Assembly (NCBI GenBank): GCA_946887385.1
Contig: CAMPKU010000070.1
Span: 1 to 17,463, forward strand
Source: an uncultured Gammaproteobacteria bacterium
GTDB lineage: Bacteria; Pseudomonadota; Gammaproteobacteria; Rariloculales; Rariloculaceae
Direction: 5' to 3'
DNA: 17,463 nucleotides
The notes below the pieces were generated by a model. It was not told where the DNA came from. It worked only from the letters and a program-made list of their open reading frames with translations, and made no database searches. The translations under genes were made by a program, and so were the position numbers. Positions within the stretch are counted from its first letter, which is position 1, and every line of letters begins with the position of its first letter. Below are positions 1 to 6,332 of the stretch, one piece after another.

Positions 1-26
1 ACTGAACCAACCGGAAGGAACGTGCA

Positions 27-881
27 ATGAAATTCAGACCGCTCGCTTCGTTGGCTCTCTCGACGGTTCTGTTCACCCCGGCGGCGGGCCTCCGGGCGCA
101 GGCTCCAGAGCTGCCCGCGTGGCAGCAAGTGCGTGATGTGCCGCGCGGCGTGGTGCAAAGGCTCGAGTACCAGTCGAAGTCGATCGGCAAGGCACGCGAA
201 GCGCTCGTCTACCTGCCGCCCGGCTACGACGGCGGCACTGACCGCTATCCAGTCCTTTATCTGCTGCATGGCGCGGGCGGCGACGAGCGCGTCTGGAACG
301 AGCGCATGCAAGCGAATGTGATACTCGACAATCTGATCGCCGATGGCGAGCTCGATCCGCTCGTCGTCATCATGCCCCACGGGTTTACGAACAGAATGCC
401 GAACGACGAACGGCCCCGCGCGGCCGGTGCGTACAAGGCCGAAATGGAAGAGTTCGCCGCCGATTTTGTCGGCGACCTTGTTCCACTCGTCGAGTCGCGC
501 TACCGCGTCGTCGCCGACCGCGCGCATCGCGCGATCGCAGGCAATTCGATGGGTGGCGGCCAAGCGTTGCGCCTAGGGCTCACCCATCCGGAGATGTTCA
601 GCAGCGTTGCGAGCTTCAGCGCGGCCATGCAGATCGCCAACAGCGCTGCCTGGGGCGGCATCGATATGGACGCCGCGCTCGCTAACGCCGACGCGCTCAA
701 CGAGCTCGACATGCTCTGGGTTGGCTGCGGCGCCGAAGACAGGCTCTTCGGCGTCAACAAGCGATTTTCGGATCAGCTCACCGCGGCCGGTGTCGAGCAC
801 ACTTTCCGCGTCACGCTTGGCGCGCACGTGCCGGCCGTCTGGAGCCGCTATCTGCACGAGGTTACGCCGCAGCTGTTCTAG
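27..881 (+). CDS. Secreted alpha/beta-hydrolase esterase (esterase D / feruloyl esterase type)
   Basis: This 284-residue protein resembles the esterase D family (PF00756), which hydrolyses carboxylic esters such as feruloyl or acyl esters; the substrate here is unknown. Residues 1-25 form a signal peptide, with likely cleavage near LRAQ, so it should act in the periplasm or outside the cell. The core shows HGAGGDE (81-87, oxyanion region), the nucleophile elbow GNSMGG with Ser174, a likely acid Asp238 in GCGAEDRLF, and a likely catalytic His267 in LGAHVPAVW, in the expected order and spacing. The ATG follows a purine-rich GGAAGGAA ribosome-binding site. It is convergent with the phospholipase D-like gene, with 35 nt between the stops. 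The family call is firm; the substrate is not. Confidence 0.9.
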   Translation: MKFRPLASLALSTVLFTPAAGLRAQAPELPAWQQVRDVPRGVVQRLEYQSKSIGKAREALVYLPPGYDGGTDRYPVLYLLHGAGGDERVWNERMQANVILDNLIADGELDPLVVIMPHGFTNRMPNDERPRAAGAYKAEMEEFAADFVGDLVPLVESRYRVVADRAHRAIAGNSMGGGQALRLGLTHPEMFSSVASFSAAMQIANSAAWGGIDMDAALANADALNELDMLWVGCGAEDRLFGVNKRFSDQLTAAGVEHTFRVTLGAHVPAVWSRYLHEVTPQLF

Positions 882-916
882 AGGCGCGGAGTGCGCATCA
901 GCGAGATGCTGAGTCG

Positions 917-2185
917 TCAAAGCTGCTCGTGCACGAGGTAGGCCACTCGCTCGAAGGCGCGGTCGAACACGGGTCGTCGCCGCCATTCTTCGAGCTTCAG
1001 CTCGTGGCAATGGCGCAGGTCTTGATTGAAGGCGCGCTTCAGCTCCGCGGCGATGCCCGCATCGAGGATGCCCACACCCACCTCTTCTTTCAGGGCGAGC
1101 GAGCGTGCGTCGAAATTCGTCGAGCCGACGTGCGACCAGATGTCGTCTACGATCACGATCTTCTGGTGCAGCAGCGTGGGCTCGAACTCGTAGAGCCGCA
1201 CGCCGGCTTCGAGCATCGCGGCGTAGAGGTTGCAACCGGCACGCCGCACGAACGGGCTGTCCGTGTGTTTGCCCGGCAGCATCAAGTGAATCTTCACGCC
1301 GCGGCGAATCATCATCGCGAACAGCTCGACGACGCCGTCGCCCGGCGCAAAGTACGGGTTTTGAATCAGCACCTCGCGCTGCGCCATCGCGATCGCCATG
1401 GTGTAGAGCATCGCTACCGAGGACACCGCGTCCGCCGACGCGCTGCTGACGACATGCGCCGAGATGTTCCCGGCCGGCTCGAGCGTCGGAAAACATTCGG
1501 TTCCGGCCGGCAGGCAACGCGTTTCTTCGACCCAGTTTTGCGCGAACACCGACTGCAACCCATGCACGACGGGCCCTTCGAACCGCACGCCCGTGTCGCG
1601 CCAGTGCGCGGGGTCCGTGCCGTTGCCGAGCCACGTGTCGGCCACGCCATGGCCGAACGCGTAGCCGATGCGGCCGTCGACAATGAGCAGTTTGCGGTGC
1701 GTGCGATGATTGAAGCGGCCGAAATTCCACCAGCGCGGCTTGCAGTAGCTCGAGAGCTGCGCGCCGCTGCGTTTCAACCGCTCGAGCTCCGATTCGCTTG
1801 CCTTTGCAGCCCCGAGAGAGTCGATGAGCACGCGCACTTTCACGCCGGCACGAGCCCGCTCACTTAGGGCATCGACGAACTGCGCCTCTACCTTGCCCGC
1901 GGACCACACGAATGTCTCGAGATGCACGCAGTGTTTCGCTGCCGCGATGTCGTTGAGCATCGCGGGGTAGATCGCGCCGTTTTGCAGCACGGTTGCCCCG
2001 TTGCCTTCGTACACGCAGCTCTCGGTGAGCCCGGCAATAAGAGGCAGCGCGTCTTTGAGCTGCGGGTATTCGTCCGGGTTGAGCTCGACGTACGGCGTGC
2101 CGCGAGCGCGAGTGAGCAAGAAGAACAAGGCGGCGGCCAACGCCGTGGTAACCGAGGAAATCGCTATCCATGCAGCCGTGGACAT
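917..2185 (-). CDS. Phospholipase D / cardiolipin synthase-like enzyme
   Basis: This 422-residue protein has two HKD motifs, the mark of the phospholipase D superfamily: HRKLLIVD (His163, Lys165, Asp170) and HQKIVIVD (His340, Lys342, Asp347), the second followed by GSTNFDARS. Residues 5-24 form one N-terminal membrane segment, and the catalytic part follows. This layout matches bacterial cardiolipin synthases, which condense phosphatidyl donors at the inner membrane, although other phosphatidyl transferases look the same. I chose the ATG at 2185 because the membrane anchor begins there. The frame stays open upstream to a TTG at 2287, but that adds 34 residues of no family character. It lies 119 nt after the DUF6152 gene on the same strand, with a hairpin between them. 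Confidence 0.87.
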   Translation of the reverse strand: MSTAAWIAISSVTTALAAALFFLLTRARGTPYVELNPDEYPQLKDALPLIAGLTESCVYEGNGATVLQNGAIYPAMLNDIAAAKHCVHLETFVWSAGKVEAQFVDALSERARAGVKVRVLIDSLGAAKASESELERLKRSGAQLSSYCKPRWWNFGRFNHRTHRKLLIVDGRIGYAFGHGVADTWLGNGTDPAHWRDTGVRFEGPVVHGLQSVFAQNWVEETRCLPAGTECFPTLEPAGNISAHVVSSASADAVSSVAMLYTMAIAMAQREVLIQNPYFAPGDGVVELFAMMIRRGVKIHLMLPGKHTDSPFVRRAGCNLYAAMLEAGVRLYEFEPTLLHQKIVIVDDIWSHVGSTNFDARSLALKEEVGVGILDAGIAAELKRAFNQDLRHCHELKLEEWRRRPVFDRAFERVAYLVHEQL

Positions 2186-2285
2186 GGGCACCACCCGGGC
2201 GAAGCGCTGCCGCGCGTATGAGTGCACGGGTGGTGCAAAAACCGAGCCAGCCGATGGGAATGCGGGCGGCCGGCCAGCCCGCGTC

Positions 2286-2306
2286 AAACCTTCGAACCGA
2301 AGGTTT
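2286..2306 (-). terminator. Perfect 9-bp inverted repeat at the DUF6152 stop codon
   Basis: AAACCTTCG (2286-2294) and CGAAGGTTT (2298-2306) are exact reverse complements around a 3-nt loop. In the minus-strand transcript the stem begins inside the TAA stop codon of the DUF6152 gene. A stem with a short loop just after a stop suggests termination or 3'-end protection. No U-run follows on either strand, so a classic intrinsic terminator is not certain. It may reduce read-through into the phospholipase D-like gene. Confidence 0.45.
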
Positions 2307-3315
2307 ACTCCGGCACGTGGTCGCGATAGCGGGCCGCGACGTCGGGGTCGCAGGCTGCTACGTCCTGCGAGAACTCGAGGTCAGGGCGGTGGTCCCACTG
2401 CTGCGTCAGCGTGGCCGGCGCCGACAGATACATCGGATCTTCGACGGTGGCCTCGTAGCGTAGGCGGGTGCGATCCGCGGTAAGTGTGAGTCGCTCGACC
2501 GTGTGCTTGCCAGGGCTCGACGGCACGTTCGCGCCGATGCCGGACGGATTGGGCTCGTAGCCGATCGTGTCGATCACGAGCGTATCGCCCTCCCACCGGC
2601 CGATGGAGTGCCCGTGGAGCGAGGGTTGAATGTCCGTCGGATGCGCCGCGTCCATATGGATCGTGCGCACGACATGGTCGCCGGAGTTATCGAACCGCAT
2701 CACGACTTCGTCTTCGCCGATCTCGATCGTGCGCAGCTCGTCGAGCACGGCCAGGAACGGTATCGGCTCGACGTAGCAGAGCCCATCGGCGACGAGCTGC
2801 GCCTGAGCGGCACGACCGGCCGGCGTCACCGGCCACCGCGCCATAGCTCCGAAACCCGCGCCCAGGGCAGCCCGAGCAGGCGCCCAGTGACCCTCGAGGC
2901 TCTGGGCCGGCGTGAGCGTGCGCGTCCGGGTGCTGGCCGCATAGAACGGATGGATCTCGCCGTCCTCGGTGGTGACATCGAGGATGCGCACCTGTTTGCC
3001 CCAGCCGCCTCGATTCGGATTGGCGCGCATCACCACGGCCGTGCCGACTTTAAGGGCCTCCCGATCGAGGCCGTCGACCAGCGCCTGCGTGATCGCGAGG
3101 CCTTCGCCTTCTACCAGCGCCGGCTGACCGTCGGGACCTGTGGTCTCGACGATCAGGTACATATGCGGGTTCACCCAGTCGAACCGCGCCACTTTGCCTT
3201 CGACCAAAATCTCCTGCGACGTGTCGAACATCGCCTGACTGTGATGGGCGAAAGCGGGCGCACCGAAAGGCGCGATCGCCGCGAGCACGTAGAGGGCGCG
3301 GGGCAGGCGGGCCAT
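2305..3315 (-). CDS. Secreted DUF6152 family protein
   Basis: This 336-residue protein of unknown function has a signal peptide (residues 1-23, ending AFA) followed at once by HHSQAMFD. It also contains VEGKVARFDWVNPHMYL (38-54), which is the typical opening of DUF6152 (PF19649). That family is secreted and small; its role is unknown, and the paired His residues might suggest metal binding. Here the family domain covers about the first 125 residues. A further stretch of about 200 residues, starting near SLEGHW, is not recognised. The ATG has a GAGG-type ribosome-binding site, and the nonamer AGGTTTCGA occurs twice just before the start. It lies 51 nt downstream of the Ala/Gly-rich gene on the same strand, so the two may be co-transcribed. 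Confidence 0.8.
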   Translation of the reverse strand: MARLPRALYVLAAIAPFGAPAFAHHSQAMFDTSQEILVEGKVARFDWVNPHMYLIVETTGPDGQPALVEGEGLAITQALVDGLDREALKVGTAVVMRANPNRGGWGKQVRILDVTTEDGEIHPFYAASTRTRTLTPAQSLEGHWAPARAALGAGFGAMARWPVTPAGRAAQAQLVADGLCYVEPIPFLAVLDELRTIEIGEDEVVMRFDNSGDHVVRTIHMDAAHPTDIQPSLHGHSIGRWEGDTLVIDTIGYEPNPSGIGANVPSSPGKHTVERLTLTADRTRLRYEATVEDPMYLSAPATLTQQWDHRPDLEFSQDVAACDPDVAARYRDHVPE

Positions 3316-3316
3316 G

Positions 3317-3338
3317 TCGAAACCTCGGATCGAAACCT
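3317..3338 (-). repeat. Direct repeat just upstream of the DUF6152 start codon
   Basis: On the minus strand, AGGTTTCGA occurs twice with a 4-nt gap (3317-3325 and 3330-3338), the inner copy ending one base before the ATG. The inner copy sits where the ribosome binds. It could be a regulatory site or a chance duplication. Confidence 0.4.
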
Positions 3339-3366
3339 TACGGGAATGATATAGCGTTTACCGCCA

Positions 3367-4320
3367 CTATTGCGGAAGCGCCGCTTCCGTGTACCACGCG
3401 CACTGTTGCGCTTCGGCGAGTTGCACGACACGCGCGCCGCGCATCAGTTGCGGCATGATCGGTTGCATTGCGCCCATTTGCGCGACCGCGGCATCGAGGG
3501 CTGCTTGCGTGGCCGCGGCTCCCTGCGCCTGCATTACGGCGCCCCCTGCCATTCCGCCCAATCCCGCCATCGCGCCGAAATTGCCTGCTCCGACCATCGA
3601 GCCGATGCTTGCACGCCCGCCCAAGCCGCCACTGCCGCGCACGCCGGCGAGCGCGCCTAACCCGCCCAACGCCGAGCCCATGCCGCGGCCGCCCAGTGCC
3701 TGGGCAACGGCTACGCCGGCGAGACCTTCGGCGCCGGCGCCGCCAAGCACTTGCGCGGCCGCCGCACCCGCCAGGGCTTCCCCGCCGGCGCCGCCGAGCG
3801 CCTGGGCGGCTGCGGCTCCGGCCAAGCCTTCTGCGCCGCCGCCGCTAAGTACGCCCGCGGCGGCCGCTGCAGCGCCCGCCCGCCCGCCTGCGCCGGCCGC
3901 GGCGCCGCCGCCGAGCGCTTGGCCCATCCGGCGCATCAAGCCGCCGCCGCGCCGGCGGCCGCCCTGTTCACCGGCTTCGTCCGCCACTGCTGCGGCCGGT
4001 TCGCCAATCGCGCCGGGCAGAACGCTGGGTGCCACAACCGGCGTGGCTTCCGGCACGGTGCCGGAAATTTCGCCCGCAAGAGCAACCATTGCCGGCATCG
4101 CTGCCGCGCTTTGCGCCGCGTAGGTTTGAATCGCCGGGTCCGTGCCGAGCGCAACCACCTCTGCGTACAGCAGATCGCAACTGAGCGCCGCGTCGCCCGG
4201 TCGTATCGCCGCAGCAGCCGCTTGTTCTTGCGCAGCCACGAACGCATCGAGATCCACGGCGTTTTGCGCCATGACGAAGGAAGGAGCAGCCAGAACAGAC
4301 AGCGCCAGGACTGCACGCAT
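3367..4320 (-). CDS. Secreted Ala/Gly-rich repeat protein of unknown function
   Basis: I do not recognise this 317-residue protein. Residues 1-18 form a signal peptide (cleavage likely after VMA, before QN). Residues 20-90 look like a helical, Ala-rich globular segment with Cys48. A basic GRRRGGGLMRR patch follows at 121-131. Residues 132-270 are low-complexity Ala/Gly with three tandem 17-residue copies of the pattern AEGLAGAAAAQALGGAG (163-213). The last 45 residues regain normal composition and hold Cys307, which could pair with Cys48 in the periplasm. The ATG has a good GGAG ribosome-binding site (CGGAGTCGACC). The ends look like a folded protein interrupted by an expanded Gly/Ala linker. 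An adhesive or structural role is possible but is only a guess. Confidence 0.72.
   Translation of the reverse strand: MRAVLALSVLAAPSFVMAQNAVDLDAFVAAQEQAAAAAIRPGDAALSCDLLYAEVVALGTDPAIQTYAAQSAAAMPAMVALAGEISGTVPEATPVVAPSVLPGAIGEPAAAVADEAGEQGGRRRGGGLMRRMGQALGGGAAAGAGGRAGAAAAAAGVLSGGGAEGLAGAAAAQALGGAGGEALAGAAAAQVLGGAGAEGLAGVAVAQALGGRGMGSALGGLGALAGVRGSGGLGGRASIGSMVGAGNFGAMAGLGGMAGGAVMQAQGAAATQAALDAAVAQMGAMQPIMPQLMRGARVVQLAEAQQCAWYTEAALPQ
3682..3834 (-). repeat. Three tandem 51-bp coding repeats (17 residues each)
   Basis: Residues 163-179, 180-196 and 197-213 of the Ala/Gly-rich protein are three in-frame copies of a 17-residue unit with consensus xExLAGAAAAQxLGGxG. They differ at only a few positions. 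The unit keeps frame, so copy-number change would alter protein length without breaking it. Confidence 0.8.
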
Positions 4321-4335
4321 GGTCGACTCCGAGTG

Positions 4336-4354
4336 ATTGGTTATTGGTTATTGG
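4336..4354. repeat. Heptanucleotide repeat upstream of the Ala/Gly-rich gene
   Basis: ATTGGTT is repeated 2.7 times without interruption, 16-34 nt upstream of the minus-strand ATG at 4320. On the coding strand it reads as CCAATAA units. It lies just upstream of the ribosome-binding site, so a change in copy number could alter promoter or leader spacing. No clear -10/-35 pair was assigned around it. Confidence 0.55.
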
Positions 4355-4459
4355 CGGGAGGGCGCGTTAAACACTAGGCCTAATCTCGGCAGTGGGCAAG
4401 CGGCGTCCGGAAGCGTACGACGGCAAGTTCCACCGGCACGTTGGCCCGCTTCGCGAGCA

Positions 4460-4481
4460 ACGATTTTCGAGCGCGAATCGT
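4460..4481 (-). terminator. Possible hairpin at the end of the GST-like gene
   Basis: ACGATT and AATCGT form 6-bp arms around a 10-nt loop, starting at the last base of the TGA stop of the GST-like gene. On the minus strand the following bases are TTGCTCG, so there is no real U-tract. The position suggests 3'-end function, but the evidence is weak. Confidence 0.3.
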
Positions 4482-5137
4482 CAGGGGATCTCCGCCACGC
4501 CCTGCCGCTTTGCGCAGAGCTCGAGAGTGCGCTGCCATGCGGGGCGCGCTAGGGCCCTCGTGTAATAGGCCTGCAACCGCGGATACGGCTCGAGAAGATC
4601 GGTGTGGCGAACTTGCCGCAGCACCGTGGTGAGGAGGATGTCGGCAACCGTGAACGTTTCGCAGGCGATCCATTCGCGGCCGTCGAGCCGGCGTTCGAGG
4701 CCGGGGAGCGCCCGGCGGCCGGCTTCCGTGACGAGCGCCGCCCGCCGCTCGCGGGCGCCCACGCCGCCCATGCCGCCGTCGATCATCTGGATCTCGAACA
4801 GCGGCCGCTCGACGGTGGCGAGCGCCGCGAAGCACCATTGCACGACCCGCGTGCGTCCGGCGAAGTCCGGCGGAATCAGCTTGCCGGCCTTCTCGGCGAT
4901 GTAGAGCAGCACCGCGCCGGATTCGCCGACGATGAAGCCGTCATCGTCGATCACCGGCACCTGATGGAAATAGCTGAGCTGGCCATAGGCAGGGCCATCG
5001 AGCTCGCCTGCGAGGTAGTCGAGAGCGTGCACGCGATACGGCAACCCGGTTTCCTCGAGCGCCCATTGCGCGCGCAAGTCGCGCGCTTCGCCAACCATGC
5101 CGGGATGAACGTGCCCGAACGCATAGAGCGTAATCAT
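4481..5137 (-). CDS. Glutathione S-transferase family protein
   Basis: This 218-residue protein has the two-domain cytosolic GST layout. The N-terminal thioredoxin-like fold (about 1-85) includes QVPVI with the conserved cis-Pro61, then GESGAVLLYIAEK with the Glu-Ser pair (72-73) that binds the gamma-glutamyl part of glutathione. The helical C-terminal domain (about 90-210) has the TFTVADILL capping box around Asp166. Enzymes of this family conjugate glutathione to electrophiles or reduce peroxides; the substrate cannot be told. The start at 5137 is fixed by a strong GGAGGTGACC ribosome-binding site, although the frame stays open upstream to 5254. It is transcribed divergently from the NTF2-like gene. 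Confidence 0.9.
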   Translation of the reverse strand: MITLYAFGHVHPGMVGEARDLRAQWALEETGLPYRVHALDYLAGELDGPAYGQLSYFHQVPVIDDDGFIVGESGAVLLYIAEKAGKLIPPDFAGRTRVVQWCFAALATVERPLFEIQMIDGGMGGVGARERRAALVTEAGRRALPGLERRLDGREWIACETFTVADILLTTVLRQVRHTDLLEPYPRLQAYYTRALARPAWQRTLELCAKRQGVAEIP

Positions 5138-5336
5138 GGTCACCTCCAGTGACTGAAGCTTTCTACCGTGGGGCGGTAATGAGCCGCCTTTGCTGAGTTG
5201 TCGAACGACGCGACAGAGATTCGACAGCGTGTCGAGCGCTTCTTCGCCGTACACGGTGCGCTATTCTTCGGATCCGATGACGTCGGCGCGCCGTCGGCGC
5301 CGCCGATGGTCGGAGGCGCGATGCACTGGGGGAACG
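5138..5336. promoter_or_regulatory. Divergent intergenic region with TGTCGA inverted repeats
   Basis: This 199-nt gap between the GST-like and NTF2-like genes must carry both promoters. TGTCGAA (5199-5205) and TTCGACA (5220-5226) are 7-bp inverted repeats. TCGACA (5221-5226) pairs again with TGTCGA (5230-5235) across only 3 nt. Three alternating copies of one hexamer suggest a regulator-binding cluster. Nearer the GST-like start, GGCGG and CCGCC (5172-5188) could form a small leader hairpin. No convincing -35/-10 pair was found. Confidence 0.4.
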
Positions 5337-5813
5337 ATGCGGTCGATACGAATCTTGGTCGCTCTGGCGTTAAGCGCTTGGGCTTGCGCGACGGCGGCCA
5401 TCGCTCAGCCGGCGCCCACCGCTGCTGCCGGGCCGCGCGACGAGGCGCTCGCCGTCGTCGAGCAGTGGATTGCGGCGTTCACGGCCTCGGACGTCGATGC
5501 GATCGTCGCGCTGTATGCGCCGGACGCGCAGTTCATCGGTACGGGCAGCCGCTCGGCCGTGAGTGACCCGGCGGCCATTCGCGCGTACTTCGAGCGTGCG
5601 CTGCTCAACAACCGGCCGCGCAGCGCCGAGCTCGGTGAGCACGCGGTCACGGTGCTTTCCGACGCCACGGTGGTCGTGACCGGTCTCGACACCGTCACGA
5701 GCACGCGCGACGGCGTGCGCACGAGCGCGGTTGGCCGGGTCACATTCGTGATCGCGCGGCGCGGGGCCACCTGGCAAATCGTTCACTTTCACCGGTCGGC
5801 ACAGCCGAACTGA
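5337..5813 (+). CDS. Secreted NTF2-like (SnoaL/DUF4440-type) protein
   Basis: This 158-residue protein has a signal peptide (1-23, ending AIA before QP) and a single NTF2-like domain. The family signature is DEALAVVEQWIAAF, then DVDAIVALYAPDAQFIGTG, with a final WQIVHFHRS strand. This matches the SgcJ/EcaC-like group of NTF2 proteins, in which the cone-shaped fold binds small ligands and sometimes catalyses isomerisation or hydrolysis. Secreted members are usually uncharacterised. The frame is open upstream to 5190, but the ATG at 5337 is chosen because the signal peptide begins there and a GGGGGA motif precedes it. It is followed by a 145-nt gap before the VOC gene, which has its own promoter. 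Confidence 0.82.
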   Translation: MRSIRILVALALSAWACATAAIAQPAPTAAAGPRDEALAVVEQWIAAFTASDVDAIVALYAPDAQFIGTGSRSAVSDPAAIRAYFERALLNNRPRSAELGEHAVTVLSDATVVVTGLDTVTSTRDGVRTSAVGRVTFVIARRGATWQIVHFHRSAQPN

Positions 5814-5907
5814 GGCGAGCGCGGCATCCGGTGTCCTCACGCAGCTGAATCCGGCTGCCCCGAGCTCTTTCGTTTGGCAACGTGGCGAGCGGCTGAGGCC
5901 AGGTCTC

Positions 5908-5924
5908 TTGGCACGCGGTTTGCT
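5908..5924 (+). promoter_or_regulatory. Sigma-54 (RpoN) -24/-12 promoter
   Basis: The sequence TTGGCACG-CGGT-TTGCT matches the core of the known sigma-54 consensus YTGGCACG-N4-TTGCW at every specified position. The -24 GG is at 5910-5911 and the -12 GC at 5922-5923, exactly 12 bp apart. The predicted start site is near 5935, leaving a leader of about 24 nt before the VOC ATG at 5959. It lies in a true intergenic gap and points the right way. Such promoters need an enhancer-binding activator; no clear upstream activator site was seen in 5814-5907. Confidence 0.7.
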
Positions 5925-5958
5925 TGGCACTTGCCCAGCCTGGCTCGGAGAAGCGCAA

Positions 5959-6318
5959 ATGAATGTGCAGAAGACGTATACCTCATTACTGACGGCGGAC
6001 CTTGCGGCGGCCGAACGCTGGTACACGAAACTGCTCGGTCGTGGACCGGATTTCCGTCCGATGAAGACGCTGGTGCAGTGGGAGCTCTCCGACGAAGGCG
6101 GAGTAGCGCTTGCAAACGACGACGAGATCGCCGGTACGGGCGTGATGTTCCTGTACGTCGACGACCTCGCGGCCGAGCGCCGCAGGCTGAAAAGCCTGGG
6201 CATCGTGCTCGGCGACGATATCGAGGGCGACTATTCGACGTTGGCACAAGTGCGCGATCCCGACGGTAACCTCCTTACGCTGGCGACGCCGCCCTCGCGG
6301 CCCTTTCCACGCGCGTGA
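5959..6318 (+). CDS. VOC-superfamily (glyoxalase/bleomycin-resistance fold) protein
   Basis: This 119-residue protein is one vicinal-oxygen-chelate module: TSLLTADLAAAERWYTKLLG at the start, GVMFLYVDDLAAE in the middle, and VRDPDGNLL at the end. Family members bind metals, antibiotics or small electrophiles. The usual metal-binding residues look missing. The Glu that normally follows DPDGN is Thr in NLLTLA, and no His stands in the first strand. A binding or non-metal role is therefore more likely than glyoxalase activity. The ATG at 5959 has a CGGAGAA ribosome-binding site; the frame is open to 5908, but that overlaps the promoter. It is convergent with the permease gene, with a gap of only 14 nt. 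Confidence 0.83.
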   Translation: MNVQKTYTSLLTADLAAAERWYTKLLGRGPDFRPMKTLVQWELSDEGGVALANDDEIAGTGVMFLYVDDLAAERRRLKSLGIVLGDDIEGDYSTLAQVRDPDGNLLTLATPPSRPFPRA

Positions 6319-6332
6319 CCGCACTGCCGGCC

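Noticed and set aside
898..912. TCAGC/GCTGA stem between the convergent esterase and phospholipase D-like genes as a shared terminator.
   Set aside because: Only 5 bp, with no U-tract on either strand; stems this short are common by chance.
573..1730. A 385-residue minus-strand frame overlapping the esterase and phospholipase D-like genes.
   Set aside because: Arg/Ala-rich composition typical of out-of-frame GC-rich DNA; it is antisense to a clear esterase and shifted against clear HKD motifs.
2186..2287. TTG start extending the phospholipase D-like protein by 34 residues.
   Set aside because: The extension would put unlikely sequence before the membrane anchor and would overlap the hairpin at 2286-2306.
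3389..4123. A long Pro/Ala-rich plus-strand frame.
   Set aside because: It is antisense to the Ala/Gly-rich gene, whose GCC/GGC codons read as Pro/Ala on the other strand. No ribosome-binding site or signal peptide.
5138..5254. Upstream extension of the GST-like protein.
   Set aside because: The domain starts at MITLYAFG and a strong GGAGGTGACC site directly precedes it.
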